A stretch of 64,000 nt of DNA, from positions 263,403 through 327,402 of the forward strand of contig CAJNOI010000010.1 of the NCBI GenBank assembly GCA_905250115.1, in the 5' to 3' direction. A program made the position numbers and the translations under genes. The notes beneath the pieces were generated by a model. That model did no database searches and was not told where the DNA came from. It saw only the letters and a program-made list of their open reading frames with translations. This document shows positions 52,226 to 64,000 of this stretch, one piece after another. The first letter of the stretch is position 1. Every line of letters starts with the position of its first letter. Origin of the DNA: Adineta steineri. Taxonomy: Eukaryota > Rotifera > Eurotatoria > Adinetida > Adinetidae.

Positions 52226-55200
52226 TTAAGTTGTTCGTTCTTGTGCTAATGCTAATTTAGCATAAACTCCATTTAATCTCAATAGTTCATCATGTGTACC
52301 CTAAAAATATAAGAAAGGATTTTGTTTATTTTTGATATATGCTGATAAATAAATAAATGATGATGATACTAACCTCTTCTTTCATTCTACCTCGATCAAC
52401 AACAGCAATTTTTTCTGAATTTTTAATTGTTGATAAACGATGAGCAATAGTTAGACAAGTTCGTCCAGATCTTGCTTTATCTAATGCAGCTTGTACAACT
52501 TTTTCACTCTTATTATCTAAGGCTGATGTTGCTTCATCGAGAAGAAGAATTTTTGGTTGACGAACTAATGCACGAGCAATAGCAATACGTTGTTTTTGTC
52601 CACCAGATAATTGACCACCTTTAGCTCCACAAGATGTTTCATAACCCTAGAATATGAATAGATTAGAATAGAAATTATAATATAAAGAAAAAAAGAAATA
52701 AACCTTAGGTAAACTGATAATTAATTCATGTATATTAGCTCTTCTTGCAGCATTTTCAATTTCATCTTGTGTTACTTCTCGACTATTATCACCGTAAGCA
52801 ATATTATCATGAATAGAAAGATTAAAAAGAACTGGTTCTTGCTGTACAAGACCAATCAATGATCGAAGCCATCGAATATTAAGAACTTTAATATCATGTC
52901 CATCAAGTAAAACTTTGCCTTTTAATGGATCATAGAAACGTTGTAATAATCCAACAGTAGTTGATTTTCCACTACCAGATGGACCAACAAGTGCTGTTGT
53001 ACCACTTGATGGACAATTTAATGAAAAATCTCTAAGAATACGAAGAGTTGGTCGACTTGGATATCGAAAACGTATATCACGATATTCAATATCGCCTATA
53101 ACATCTTTCTAGAAAAAGTAAAAAGAAATTATTTTCATTTTGAAAAAAAGAATAATATGAATGACAATAATACATACTAGAATAATGCCTGATTCATCAT
53201 GAGGATTAATTTCTGATTGTCGTTTACTAAGTCGAATAATTCTCAATGCAGCCATTTTTCCTTTCTTATAATCAGGAATCATAGCCATTGAACGACCAAC
53301 AGTTATCATTGCAAATGTAATAACAGCAAAAACTCTATAATAAATATTTTATTTATATTATTTCATAAAAATAAAGCACTTTCGTTTTACCTAAATACTG
53401 CATCGAATTTCATTTCTCCATTTTGGACAAGTTGACTACCATATGCAAAAGTAGCACTATGAAGAAAATACATCACTGAATTAGCAACACCAGAACCTAT
53501 TCCCATGATATGAAGTTGACACATTTGTCTCCTACGTATAAACATTATTTTGTAGAATAAATGTAGTAGAAAGAAATCAATAAAAATTCATACTTGAATT
53601 CTTTATTGAATGCACCTTCATAGAGATTAATGAAATGTTCTTCACGATGAAGAGCAACGACAGTTCGAATCTGTTCAATAGCTTGTGTAGCATGCTATAC
53701 AATAGAAAAATTATAAAACTAATAAATAAGCAACCTATAATATTATTTGTTTATACCTGTCCACCTTTTTCAGCCCACGAATCATCGTCTTTTGCATTAT
53801 CGGCTTTACCTTGTTTTTTACCTTGAACCAATCCCATCAACATCATAAGAGGAACAAAACACAGAACAACAAATGCTAATTTCCAACCACTTGCAAATGC
53901 AATAGCAAGAGCTGTTATACCAGCACTTGCTGCTTGAATTATAATACCAATACGAACTCCAGTTAAACCCTATAAAAATATGTTTTTTTATATGATCTCA
54001 TAGAATCTTTATCTAGAATAATTACCTTTAGAGCAGCTGCATCTGATGATAGCCGAGTAACAAGTGCACCAACTGAATTTTGTTCATAATCGAAATAACC
54101 CATTTCTTGTCGAAGCATAGCAGAAAATGTCAATACTCGCATACGCATTGTTAATTCTTCGCCTGACTTAGCAAATCCAACACTACTAAAAAATTGACTT
54201 AGCCCACCAACAAAGCCGATGACAAAAATAACTCCAGCATAAACGCTTGCTAAATGTCTTTGTTCGTTAAGATCTGGGTTAGCAAATAAACCATAGACTT
54301 GAGAAAAGAATAATGCAAAAAGTGGTTGCATAGCACCAAAGAAAGCCGAGCAAATTGCACCCAAAAGAATCCAATGCCATTCAGGACCATTAAGTCTAAG
54401 CATTTTAAAAATAAAAGGAACATGACAAAATTTCTTCTTTTTCTTTGCAGTTTTATCGGATGTTGGGTCATCATCTTCGTCGTCATCATCAATATAATCA
54501 TCTGCATCACCAGCCGAGATGCTAGATTGTTTTGACATACTGCGATTTGCTAAAATTAATCGAGCAATTAGTTTTATAAATATTATTCAACAAGAAAAAT
54601 GTACTTGATCGTTGTCGAACAAATTTTTCTTCTTCTTCATCTTCTTTATCACTCTCCGGTTCAACTTCTTTTTCTTTTTCTTTTTGAGTTTGTGCTGTTA
54701 CCAATTCATAGTAAAGACCTTTTTTCGCCATCAAATTATCATGATTTCCAGCTTCAATTACTTGTCCACGTTCTAATCCAACTATTAAATCAGCATTTCG
54801 TATGGTACTCAGACGATGAGCAATTACAATTGTTGTTCGACCTTCTTTTGCACGATCTAATGCATCTTGAACAACTCGTTCACTTGTATTATCTATTATT
54901 TTAATACAAACATATATATCATACTTTTCATATTACAAATAATAACAAACCAAGTGCACTTGTTGCTTCATCTAATAATAAAATCCTCGGATTTGAAACC
55001 AATGCTCGTGCAATTGCAACTACAATGATAATCATATATTTATTTTAGATTTACATAATAGTTCATCAGATTTTACCTCGTTGTTTTTGACCACCACTTA
55101 GTTTATCACCTGATGTTGTTTTATAGTTCTACGAATCATAATACATATATACATTAATGGAAAAGAGAAAGAAAGTAATACTTCTGGAAGATCCATGATG

Positions 55201-57910
55201 AACTCATGTGCATTAGCCATTTTAGCAGCAGCTTGAACTTCATCATCGGTTGCATTTGGATTACCAAAACGGATATTTTCTTCGATTGATCCAGTAAAAA
55301 GAACAGGTTCTTGGCTAACAATTCCAATTTGTGAACGAAGCCAAGCAACATTTAGCGTTTTGATATCTCTTCCATCAAGTAAAACTTGACCATGTTCTGG
55401 ATCATAGAATCGTTGAATTAACTGGATAGTTGTACTTTCTATAAATAACAAAAAGTTTATGAAGAATGAAGAAATGATAGTTTAACTTACTTCCACATCC
55501 AGATGCTCCAACTAAAGCAACTGTTTTACCTGATGGAAATTTTAGTGATAGTTTATTTAAAATCTATAGAATAAAAACAAAGGTTGATGAAAACATTTCA
55601 TAAAAGTATTATAAAAATCATACAGGTGCTTCTTGTCGAGCAGGATAAGTGAAAATAACATCCTTAAATTCAATATCACCAGTTAGACTTTGTGGTTTTT
55701 CACCATCGTCAATGGATGCATCAATTTTTGTTTGCTAATAAATGAAAAAAGCATAACTTTCTATTGAATATTAATAAAGTAATCTGTTACATACTCGATC
55801 TATTATCTCAAATACATAACTTCCACTACCCAAAGCTTCGGCAAAACTTTGAAAATTTGGGATAAATTGTGCAATACTATTTGTTGCAACCTAAGAATTA
55901 TAACTATTGTAACTATAAACTATTATTTTGTCAAAGATAACGTACCATACATCCGACGAACACCTATAATTAAAAAACTTTGTAATCAAACAAGAAAATA
56001 ATATTATAATATACATACCACAATAACTGTACCAGCTGAGTAATGATGACAATCAGTTCGGACAAGTTCCGGACCATACCAAAATGTAATTGCAAATGCA
56101 CCAAATGTAGCTATTTGATTAAAACCTTGACATATTCCCATATATAAACCTTTTTTCAATCCCATTGATTTTGCTCTTGTTAAATTTGTAGCAAATCTAA
56201 ATCAAATAAAAATAAAGCTTTTTACAGGTATAGATAGATTTTTGATAATCACCTTTCTTCTTCTTTTCTTTGACCATGAAATGCTGTTACAGTTCGAATA
56301 CTTTGCAATACTTCTTGTGCAACAGACGATGCAACAGCAAAAGCTTGAATTTCTTTTATTGTATATTTTATAATAACCTTAAAGAAAAAAAAAATTATTC
56401 CTGTATTTAAGTGGATATATAATATCAAAATTGTTTTACTTTGACTGTTAAATTGAATGAAATAATTATCAATGGTGATATAGATAAAAACACAAGTGTT
56501 AATTTCCATCCTATTGCAAGAGCATAGACTAATGAGCCTAACATACGAGCCAAAAGAGACATGAAATCCGGCATTTTTTCACTATAATTTTACAATATTA
56601 AAATATATATATATACTTTTATTTATGGTACATACTTTATTCCATTTTTTATTTTATCTATAAAATAGAAGATTAAAAATCTATAGATATTTTTCAAGTC
56701 AGAATTTTGCTTACCTAAATCATCAACAAGACGATTACTTAATTCACCTGCATTACGTACATCGAACCAACCAATTTCTTGTCGTAAAATATTTCGAAAT
56801 AAAGCATAACTAAAAAAACAAATTATTTATGGATATTTATACGAATAACTACGCACCGAATACGTCGAATTTGTCTTTCAGCAGCCATTATCCAACTTGC
56901 CCAAGCCATCCAATAAAAAAATATACTGAGAAATCCAAGAAGTACATAGAAATGAACATAGTAAAGAATTTGTTCATGAGGCGATTTAGAATTAGTACTA
57001 TTGCTCGGTAATGTGAAACTACAAAAATCACATTATAAAAAACCATTAAAATATGAAAATAAACTATCTGTACCATTCACTATTATTATTGCTTGTAACG
57101 ATAGTACTAGCAGTAGCATTTGTCTGTAATTTTCCCAAATCCGTAAGAGCATTTACTACTTTTTGATAAAGAAACAACATTACTGGAAAAAGAGCTATAA
57201 TAAATAAAAAATCTCAATATTTTGTTTTTGTATATTAAAATTAAAAAATATTACCTCCGGTTATTATTGCTATAAGAGAAAAAAAGAACATTAAATAGTA
57301 AAATTATATAAGGAATATAAAATAAAACTAACCAGCTATTGTACCGATAATCATTAAGAAAATATCTATTTTATCGGCAAATCTATAGATTTGATATGCC
57401 TTTAAACGTTTGGGTTTAGGTTTTTTAGGTTGTTTTGAATTACGAAAAAAACTATAATAAATAGAAATTTAGAATAGATTATAAGAAAAATTCAACGAAC
57501 GGAAGTTTTGCAAGAAAATTTAATCGACTATGATGAACAGCTGTTTGTTGAGTCATTTCAGCTGCACCTGCAGGAGCAGCCATAGCACCTTTCATTTTTT
57601 CTATTTCATCTATATCTTCTAATTGATCTTCTAATTGTTTTTCTTGTTCATCATTACTTAATTCATCATCATCACGAACAGGATTATCATAAGAATAAGC
57701 AATTTTATGTTCATTGTACGGAGAATTTTTATTCGAACGCGATCTATAAAAATAAATATTTAATAAATCGAAAAAAAATATCTATTATTACTTGTTAGCT
57801 TCATTTTTCATATCATCATGAACATAATTATGATTAGGTAAATATTCTATCGTTGGCAATGAATCATCATTAATATCAATTGATTCTGCTTCAAAATTTG
57901 GATTAGACAT
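52226..57910 (-). CDS. ABCB1: full-length ABCB (P-glycoprotein-type) exporter, copy B
   Basis: About 29 exons, roughly 1,300 aa, in the same TMD1-NBD1-TMD2-NBD2 order as copy A. It starts [15 protein letters not shown] and has a long acidic leader with an Ala-rich patch ([13 protein letters not shown]). NBD1 shows [48 protein letters not shown] and IAHRLST. NBD2 shows [49 protein letters not shown] and IAHRLST. The inter-domain linker is very acidic ([12 protein letters not shown]) and then basic (TAKKKKKF). All ATPase motifs are intact. A 15-nt microexon (57255-57269) lies in the TMD1 region. Copy A is its tandem paralogue downstream. Substrate differences cannot be read from the sequence, but the leaders and linkers differ clearly. 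Confidence 0.93.
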
Positions 57911-58868
57911 ATTTTATCCAATATATTCTAATAAAATTAAACTATCAGACAAAAAAAATACAATTAGTAGTCAGTTATAAACATAAAAATTACCTTCAGT
58001 AATAATTTTGAATACGTCTCACCTATGTATATTTTTTTATTTCTATGAAAGTATACAAAATACGATGACTATATGTATACACATGCAGAGAAAATACTAT
58101 TTATGTACATATATATATATACGCTTATATCGAATCGCAGGTCACGCTATTAGAGATACTTTCGAACGTTCGAGTACGATAGGTCAACAAATATTTGCAA
58201 GTAGTTTACACATGAATGCATATGAATGAAAGGATATTCTTTAAAGTGCAAATGCCCTTCATAACCTTTGAGTCAAGATTACGAATTATGTTATCATAGA
58301 ATTTTCGACAGAAGTCTGATCAATGTGTTAATATATTTTCACACATTTTTTTAAAATTATTATCAGAATTAAAAAATCTATATTTTTCGATCGTCTGCAT
58401 ACATTAAGAACGAAAATAACAACAGTGTGTTATGCTTGATTATACAATCTACAGAAGAAAAAAATTAGTCTTTAGTAACGGTTCGTTCGCTAAGTACAAA
58501 CGAATACGGATTGTAGAGAAAGAAAAATATTTCTGATTTCTAATCGAAACCTAGAAAGAAGAAAATGAAAAAAACACTTCATATCGAGGTTGATTTAATT
58601 TTGAATAAGACACAAGTACGCGCTCTTTCGATTTGTCATCAATATAGTCTGTTCAGGTTTTTTGACATCAACTTATTCTAATAAATTTATTTAATTATTC
58701 TATAAATAACATGTTTATAATGAAGGTAAAATTACATCATACGATTTATTTTTCATTTATAATTATATCATTTTATAAAAACAGAAAGACAAACACAAAA
58801 CAAAAACAATTCAATAGTCTATTAAATAACGATAGGTACCAATAATCCAATTATTATATACATCTTAT
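57911..58868. other. intergenic upstream of ABCB copy B
   Basis: AT-rich. Expected to hold the copy B promoter and the 3' UTR of the plexin-domain gene. An open frame at 58008-58229 has no coding character and is not called. Confidence 0.45.
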
Positions 58869-61800
58869 TTAAGATAAATCATTATTTGTGCTAGAAGAAC
58901 GTTTAAAACGAGCAACATAATTGGATGGACGATGTTCGAGAAGCCATATACCTGGTGGTGATGTTGGACGAAGATAAGCATAAATATAACTACCAAGAAA
59001 AGCAATTAATGACAGGATTAAAACAGTTATTAATAAAGTAATAATAATTGTACGAAGTGTATAGAATGTTGAATGTTGTCGAGATAAAATCTGTGATGGA
59101 ATTTTATTTAAATCGACAAGTGACGGTGTTAGCAGAAATCGATTATTATCATTGTTATCATTTAATGTATCTTCAATATTAATTGGACATGTGTCTTCTG
59201 AAGCAAGACGATGACATTGAGCCCGTATCCATTGATGACGTGATCGATCGTATCCATCCGAACATTTTTGAATATTATCACACCATGAACAATTATATCG
59301 TTTACCACGATTAGCCAGACATGATGCACAATCTGTAAAGGTGTTACATGCTAAAGAAAATACAAAGCATTTTGTTTACATTATATAATTCATTGAATAT
59401 TCTTTCGCTATTATTGTTATTATACTTGACAGTCAGTTTTCGATAGTAATAATAATAATATTTACATAATTTAGAGGGGAGAACGAGAGCAAATACATCG
59501 ATAGCGTCACCAAAAAAGACTCGTGTTATAATAATATAGGAAGCAAATTTGCGTCGATGTAAAAAATTATTTTTTTGCGCTTATTACGGATGATCGTGCA
59601 ATTTATTTTTTTTCTTCCTTAATATTTTATGCAAAAATTAAACTTACTGTTATCCATATAAAAAATAATTGAAACACCATTTTTAATTTTTTCTTTATCT
59701 AAATTAATTTTATCATAAAGTGTGATAACACGAACAATATGATCATTTGTTGCATGTTCAGACATATATGCATCTGATACACCAATACGATGAGCATGAT
59801 TTATAATTGATATTTTCACTTGTGGAATACGCATATAATTAAAATAAATATTACCTAATAGAAAGAAAAAACATTTTCTAAAACAGAAATAATTTATTTC
59901 TAACCATTATTTTCTAGAATAGTTTGAAATGTAAATGGACCAGTATCTTGTTGATCTTGTAAATAAAGATTATTCCATGTACATATAAAATGTGTACTAT
60001 TATCGAAATATTTTATTGTAGATTGATTTCCACCAATTGATACATCAAAATTTGCCATGAATGGTGCAATACTTTATTTAAAGAAAAAAATATATTTTGC
60101 TTTTACAGGATGACGGTAACTTACTACTGTGTACTACCGATTAATGCTGAATGTAATAAATCACCAGTATAGATAAAACCTAGAAAAGTAAGAATAGTAT
60201 TAAACTCCTAGATATTTCTAACGAGGGAACTACCCGAGGTATCAAAAAGCTTTAGATCTGAAACTTAGTCCACACCAAGACCTCAGTCAGACAAGCTTGC
60301 TTGCAAAGTTTCAGAAATTCCAGAAGAACTGTCTCCGAGATACAAGCATGTTAGCATAAAGACGCTTTCTTATGAATATTAGGTCTAACATGAATATTTT
60401 GACGGATCCATATCTCGAAGATAATCTGTCTAAAATTTCTGAAAATTTGTTAGCAAGCTTGTCTCATTGAGGCCTAAATAGTCGATATCTCAGTCAAACA
60501 TCAACTTGGGCACATATCCTTTTAGACTTTTTCTAGTCTATGTATCCCTTACTTGTGGGCAAAATTTCAGCTCAACAGCTTTTTGATAGTTCCCTCGTAA
60601 GTCATAACTTTATCACAACCCTCCATTTATACTGTAAGTTTAATAAAACATACCTCCTGTTCCAATCAATATTTTATTAATACTATGTCCATAAAATGGA
60701 AAATTAAATTTTAAATTGATACTCTATAATTAACAGAAATTTGATTTTTAAATGAATAATTTATAGAATCAAAATTACTTACAAATGCTGATCGATGTCG
60801 ATCAGAAAGTGCATGTATATGAATAAATTGATTAGTATCTTCAACAAAATATAAAGGTTTTCCTTCAGATTTTGGAATAATATATGAAACATTATAATAG
60901 CGATGATCATTCTTTAAAAAAATATATTTTTATTTTATTTGAAACATTAACATCAATATACATACAACATAAACTGTTTGTTCTGTAGTATTCAATAAAT
61001 CTTTATTTGATTCAATAAAATTTAATTCTTCGTCTTCATCTAATTTTGACCAGTGTAAATTTTGTTCCAATTGAGTTGCTATACTAGTTGATGGTAGTTC
61101 AACTTGATTTGCTATACAAATAAAAATAATATAAATAAAAAGAAGAAGAGAATGAATTACTTGAACATATATAGCCTTCAAGAAATGCTTCAGCTTGTCG
61201 TAAATACATTGAACATTGTTCGTTTATTTCTTTCTTTACTTCACTTATAAAATTCGGTATTGTTCTAATAAAAATATAAAATTTTACAACTATAATAAAT
61301 TGAAAAAGCCTTACTCGCAATAATTATCAATTTTAGCATTATTTTGTTCTTCATAATCAATAGGATTGATTATTACATTATCAGTCCAATGCGTAAGTAA
61401 ATTATGTAGAATAATAAGTCGTTTATCATTTGGACATAATGTATGTAAATCATAATTATGACAATTATTATTTCCGAGTAAATGAAATAGATTAAGAATT
61501 AAACTTCCATATGATTTTACATCTAATGAACAATGAATAGATTCAAGACAAGATGCTAATGCTCTATGATAAGACAAATGATAATCAAATTGAATATATT
61601 TTTTATTTATTTATGGTGTCTTACGTGCACTCTGTTAATTGTGAACAACTAGATAGTTTAGTATAAATATGTTGATCACATTGTTTAGAAATAATATTTG
61701 AATATTTTATTTCTGAATTAAATAAAGGAGGTTTATCACGTTTTAATCGATTCGTTGATGTTACAATTGTATAAGATGGATAATAAGTATTTTTTGGATC

Positions 61801-61887
61801 ATTTATTAATAAAACATTCTCATCAATTTGTATAGATTTATTAAATAAAAAAATGAAATAAAACAAAATTTGAATGAAATATTTCAT
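58869..61887 (-). CDS. PLXDC2: plexin-domain-containing receptor (PLXDC/TEM7-like) with extra Cys-rich N-terminus
   Basis: Ten exons (61625-61887, 61315-61563, 61161-61264, 60966-61111, 60783-60911, 60654-60723, 60128-60179, 59905-60071, 59648-59854, 58869-59350) give 622 aa. A signal peptide (MKYFIQILFYFIFLFNKS) is followed by ~200 residues with about ten Cys that I cannot place in a family. The PLXDC core follows: NFPFYGHSINKILIGTGGF, IYTGDLLHS, APFMANFDVSIGG, FDNSTHFICTWNNLYLQ and GPFTFQ. A PSI-type Cys cluster reads CNTFTDCASC...YNCSWCDNIQKC. One transmembrane helix (IIITLLITVLILSLIAFLG) precedes a short tail with GIWLLEHRPSNYVARFK, as in vertebrate PLXDC. The family are single-pass cell-surface receptors (TEM7, PEDF receptors). 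Intron 6 contains a foldback MITE. Confidence 0.87.
60222..60597. mobile_element. foldback MITE with TAA target duplication
   Basis: The 376-bp element begins CGAGGGAACTA and ends with its exact complement TAGTTCCCTCG. Further in, atcaaaaagct pairs with agctttttgat, and gacaagcttgct pairs with a matching agcaagcttgtc, so most of the element is an imperfect palindrome. It is flanked on both sides by TAA. A 3-bp TWA duplication is typical of PIF/Harbinger MITEs. It lies inside intron 6 of the PLXDC-like gene and is not coding. Confidence 0.8.
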
Positions 61888-62583
61888 TTTAATCTAAATA
61901 AAAAAAAAGAAATAATACCAGATGTATTATATTATTACAAAATGTTTGTCTATAATCTTTTCTGTATACGAATAAGAAATTGAATGACAAAGACAATTGA
62001 AATATGTTCGTATTATTGGACATTCTTGTCATGGAAAAAGAAAGAGAGAGGGAGAGAACGAAGAAGAAGAAGAAGACAGAATAGTTATATGAGGTCACCT
62101 GTATACTTGCTTCAGTGAATAGGAGAAGGGTAAGCCGAATGTTTCATTGATCATACATGTTCGTTATTTCGTCTCTTCTCGTTTCTCTCCTTCTCGGTGA
62201 CAAACGAATAATTGATCATTACTATGGGAGAAAGAGAGAGAGAGAGAAAGAAAACTAAGAGTTCATTCAAAATGGATATCTTCTGTTCAGTGACATTCAA
62301 TACATATTATTATAAGTATTTTTATTCACAACAAAAATTCTATAGAGCACGGTTATTATTATCAAGCAATCAAACATAAATGAGTGTATCAAGAATAATA
62401 CAATTGAACGAATGAAATCTAGCATAGTAATCATCGTTTCGATATCCTACTTAAGAAAAAACACTAAATAAACTTTGTAAACAAAGAAAGTTCGAAATAA
62501 AACAGATATTTCACAATTAAAAAACTAGGTGAGATGGTCACAATACCCTCAGTCAGGTCCGCCCACCCACTCTAAAACATACA
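61888..62583. other. intergenic upstream of PLXDC-like gene
   Basis: Contains GA-rich microsatellites (about 62039-62078 and 62229-62252). Expected to hold the PLXDC-like promoter. No gene is seen. Confidence 0.5.
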
Positions 62584-63278
62584 TAGGGTAGTCAAAAAGT
62601 TTTGCAAACAGCTATTTGAATTTTCATCCTAACTGATTTTATTCCCCATGTTGGCCTATTTTAGTAGTCACATCTGTTATGGCAAATTTTGAACGAATGT
62701 TTTTTAATACCTCTATTTTCATATGAAAAAACAGTGCATCCGCTCGTATATAAAAACTTGTTTATTCTTAGGCTTAACAGCTACACAAATTCATAATGAA
62801 TTAACTGCTGTTTACGGATTAGATGTAGTTTCATATAGTACAGTTACTCGGTGAATTGAACGATTTTCAAATGAGCGAAAGTCCATGAAAGATATTCCTC
62901 GAAGTGACCGTTTGTTATCCGCCATCACTTATTGTGGTGGATACTCAAAGATACTAGTAAAAAATTTACATCAGAAAAAATGTAGTAGTACGTATGGAAA
63001 GTATTGTTCTCCAGTTTAATTATCTTCAAGAAAAATAAATCAAAGTTATGACTCATCCATCATATTCACCTGACCTTGCACCTTCAGATTTTTCGTTGTT
63101 CGAGTATTTGAAACGTGGTCTTGATACATACCCAGATGCAACAAGTCTAGCTAAAATGTTATCTAGGGAGCTTCATTCAATACCTATTCACGAATACCAA
63201 AAGACATTCCAGAAATGGATTGAAAGGATGAAACTTTGTACAGAACATCATGTGAACTACTTTGAACATTTACTGTAA
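62584..63278 (+). pseudogene. decayed mariner (Tc1/mariner superfamily) transposase copy
   Basis: The left end resembles a mariner inverted repeat (tagggtagtcaaaaagttttg from 62584). An HTH-like fragment follows (ATQIHNELTAVYGLDVVSYS), then a premature TGA at 62852-62854 where mariner proteins have Trp before IERF. SMKDIPRSDR follows. The C-terminal block MTHPSYSPDLAPSDFSLFEYLKRG at 63048 onward includes the third Asp of the DD34D triad. The middle, with the second catalytic Asp (HDNARPH-type block), is deleted or unreadable, and a second stop precedes the C-terminal frame. No right inverted repeat was found. Non-functional. Confidence 0.85.
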
Positions 63279-63395
63279 AAAGATCAGCAATATGTATGTC
63301 CTGAGTGAATAATATCTAATCCTTCCAGCTGTATATTGCTTCATTTACTTCTATTCTTTTTTGTATCGTTCACTATCATACAAACACGTAGTACA

Positions 63396-63869
63396 ATGAG
63401 TTTTCATATCAATGAGACATCAATGACAACTGATCATCGTTTAAAACAAATCTATGAAATTTTATCGAAACGAAATCGTAATCGTGCGTTACCACTTAAA
63501 GATGTTGGATTAGCTATTCGTGCAACTGGTTATAGTTTAACAAATAATGAACTAAAAAAATTAATTGATACAAAATTAGGTGCGACATATGCTCATCAAT
63601 TATTTGATCTACAGACCATTCAAGATTTATGTATTGGCTTAAAAAAACGTTCAGAAAAAGATGTTCATAATAGTTTACGTTGTTTTGATTATGAACATAA
63701 TGGTTTTATATCTGCACAAGAATTAAAATATTTTTTAAGTGCACATGGAGAAAAATTAAATGAACAAGAAATTGATGAAATGTTAAGAGATATAGATATT
63801 GATGAACAAGGAATGTTAGCAATTGAACAAGTACTTTCTGTACTTTTTGTTGGAGATTATATAGAGTAA
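63396..63869 (+). CDS. EF-hand calcium-binding protein, calmodulin/light-chain-like
   Basis: A single exon of 157 aa if the start is MSFHINETSM at 63396. An in-frame upstream ATG at 63336 would add a hydrophobic 20-residue leader, but calmodulin-like proteins are cytosolic, so the inner start is preferred. Four helix-loop-helix units are arranged as in calmodulin. Only the third has a good Ca-binding loop (DYEHNGFISAQE). The fourth (DIDEQGMLAIEQ) is partly conserved, and the N-terminal pair lacks the acidic ligands. This matches essential light chain or divergent calmodulin-like proteins. The decayed mariner copy ends 118 bp upstream. Confidence 0.8.
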   Translation: MSFHINETSMTTDHRLKQIYEILSKRNRNRALPLKDVGLAIRATGYSLTNNELKKLIDTKLGATYAHQLFDLQTIQDLCIGLKKRSEKDVHNSLRCFDYEHNGFISAQELKYFLSAHGEKLNEQEIDEMLRDIDIDEQGMLAIEQVLSVLFVGDYIE

Positions 63870-64000
63870 AACAAAAAAATATATTTAATTTATTATCTTT
63901 TTGACATTCATTAAATAAAATAGAAAAACCACAACAGTTGATTATTATTATTAGATGAAGAAAAAGAAAGAATTAAAAAGCTGCTAATTTATCGTTTTCT

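Noticed and set aside
44605-57910. Half-transporters or separate genes for each NBD
   Set aside because: Splice phases and the TMD-NBD-TMD-NBD order read continuously through each of two full-length genes.
58136-58200. Possible tRNA gene (ttcgagtacg resembling a B-box)
   Set aside because: No matching acceptor stem or D-arm could be paired.

Overview
This is a eukaryotic, animal-type window. It is strongly AT-rich, and most introns are only about 45-70 bp with GT..AG ends. The proteins include a P-glycoprotein pair, stathmin, an SR splicing factor, RPGR, SMG6, VPS8, a Rabin8-type Rab GEF and a plexin-domain receptor, which points to a metazoan. Tiny introns, very low GC and the Ser/Thr/Asn-rich style of the proteins fit a rotifer, probably a bdelloid such as Rotaria or Adineta. 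That assignment is an inference; no marker gene proves it. A 10-N assembly gap lies at 43273-43282.

Layout: 1-389 is the 3' part of a coiled-coil gene (+), followed by about 6 kb of gene-free AT-rich DNA. A SAM methyltransferase (6357-7255, -) and an RPGR-like RCC1 protein with a prenylation box (8240-10408, -) come next. The NMD endonuclease SMG6 (11657-16816, -) is divergent from an XRRA1-like leucine-rich-repeat gene (17127-20902, +). Then come an intronless GPCR (21205-22593, -), a small Cys-rich unknown (25109-25912, -) and a disordered Ser/Thr-rich protein (27225-28805, -). The Rab GEF Rabin8/RAB3IP (31426-33091, +) faces the CORVET subunit VPS8 (33650-40575, -). A complete thioredoxin-like gene (35733-37434, +) lies inside one VPS8 intron on the opposite strand. 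Stathmin (40934-41662, -) is divergent from an SRSF10-like SR protein (42045-43550, +). Two full-length ABCB exporters lie in tandem (44605-50582 and 52226-57910, both -). A plexin-domain-containing receptor (58869-61887, -), a decayed mariner transposase copy (about 62584-63278) and an EF-hand protein (63396-63869, +) close the window.

The genes do not form a pathway. Several are cilium or vesicle-traffic genes: RPGR, Rabin8 and VPS8. The more unusual content is structural. There is a nested antisense gene whose stop codon is 15 bp from a host exon. The tandem ABCB pair shares a stretch of about 0.9 kb in which even the introns are nearly identical. Several small inverted-repeat elements sit in just those introns that are far longer than their neighbours. 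All exon structures were read by hand from splice signals and reading-frame continuity, so individual boundaries may be off by a few bases.
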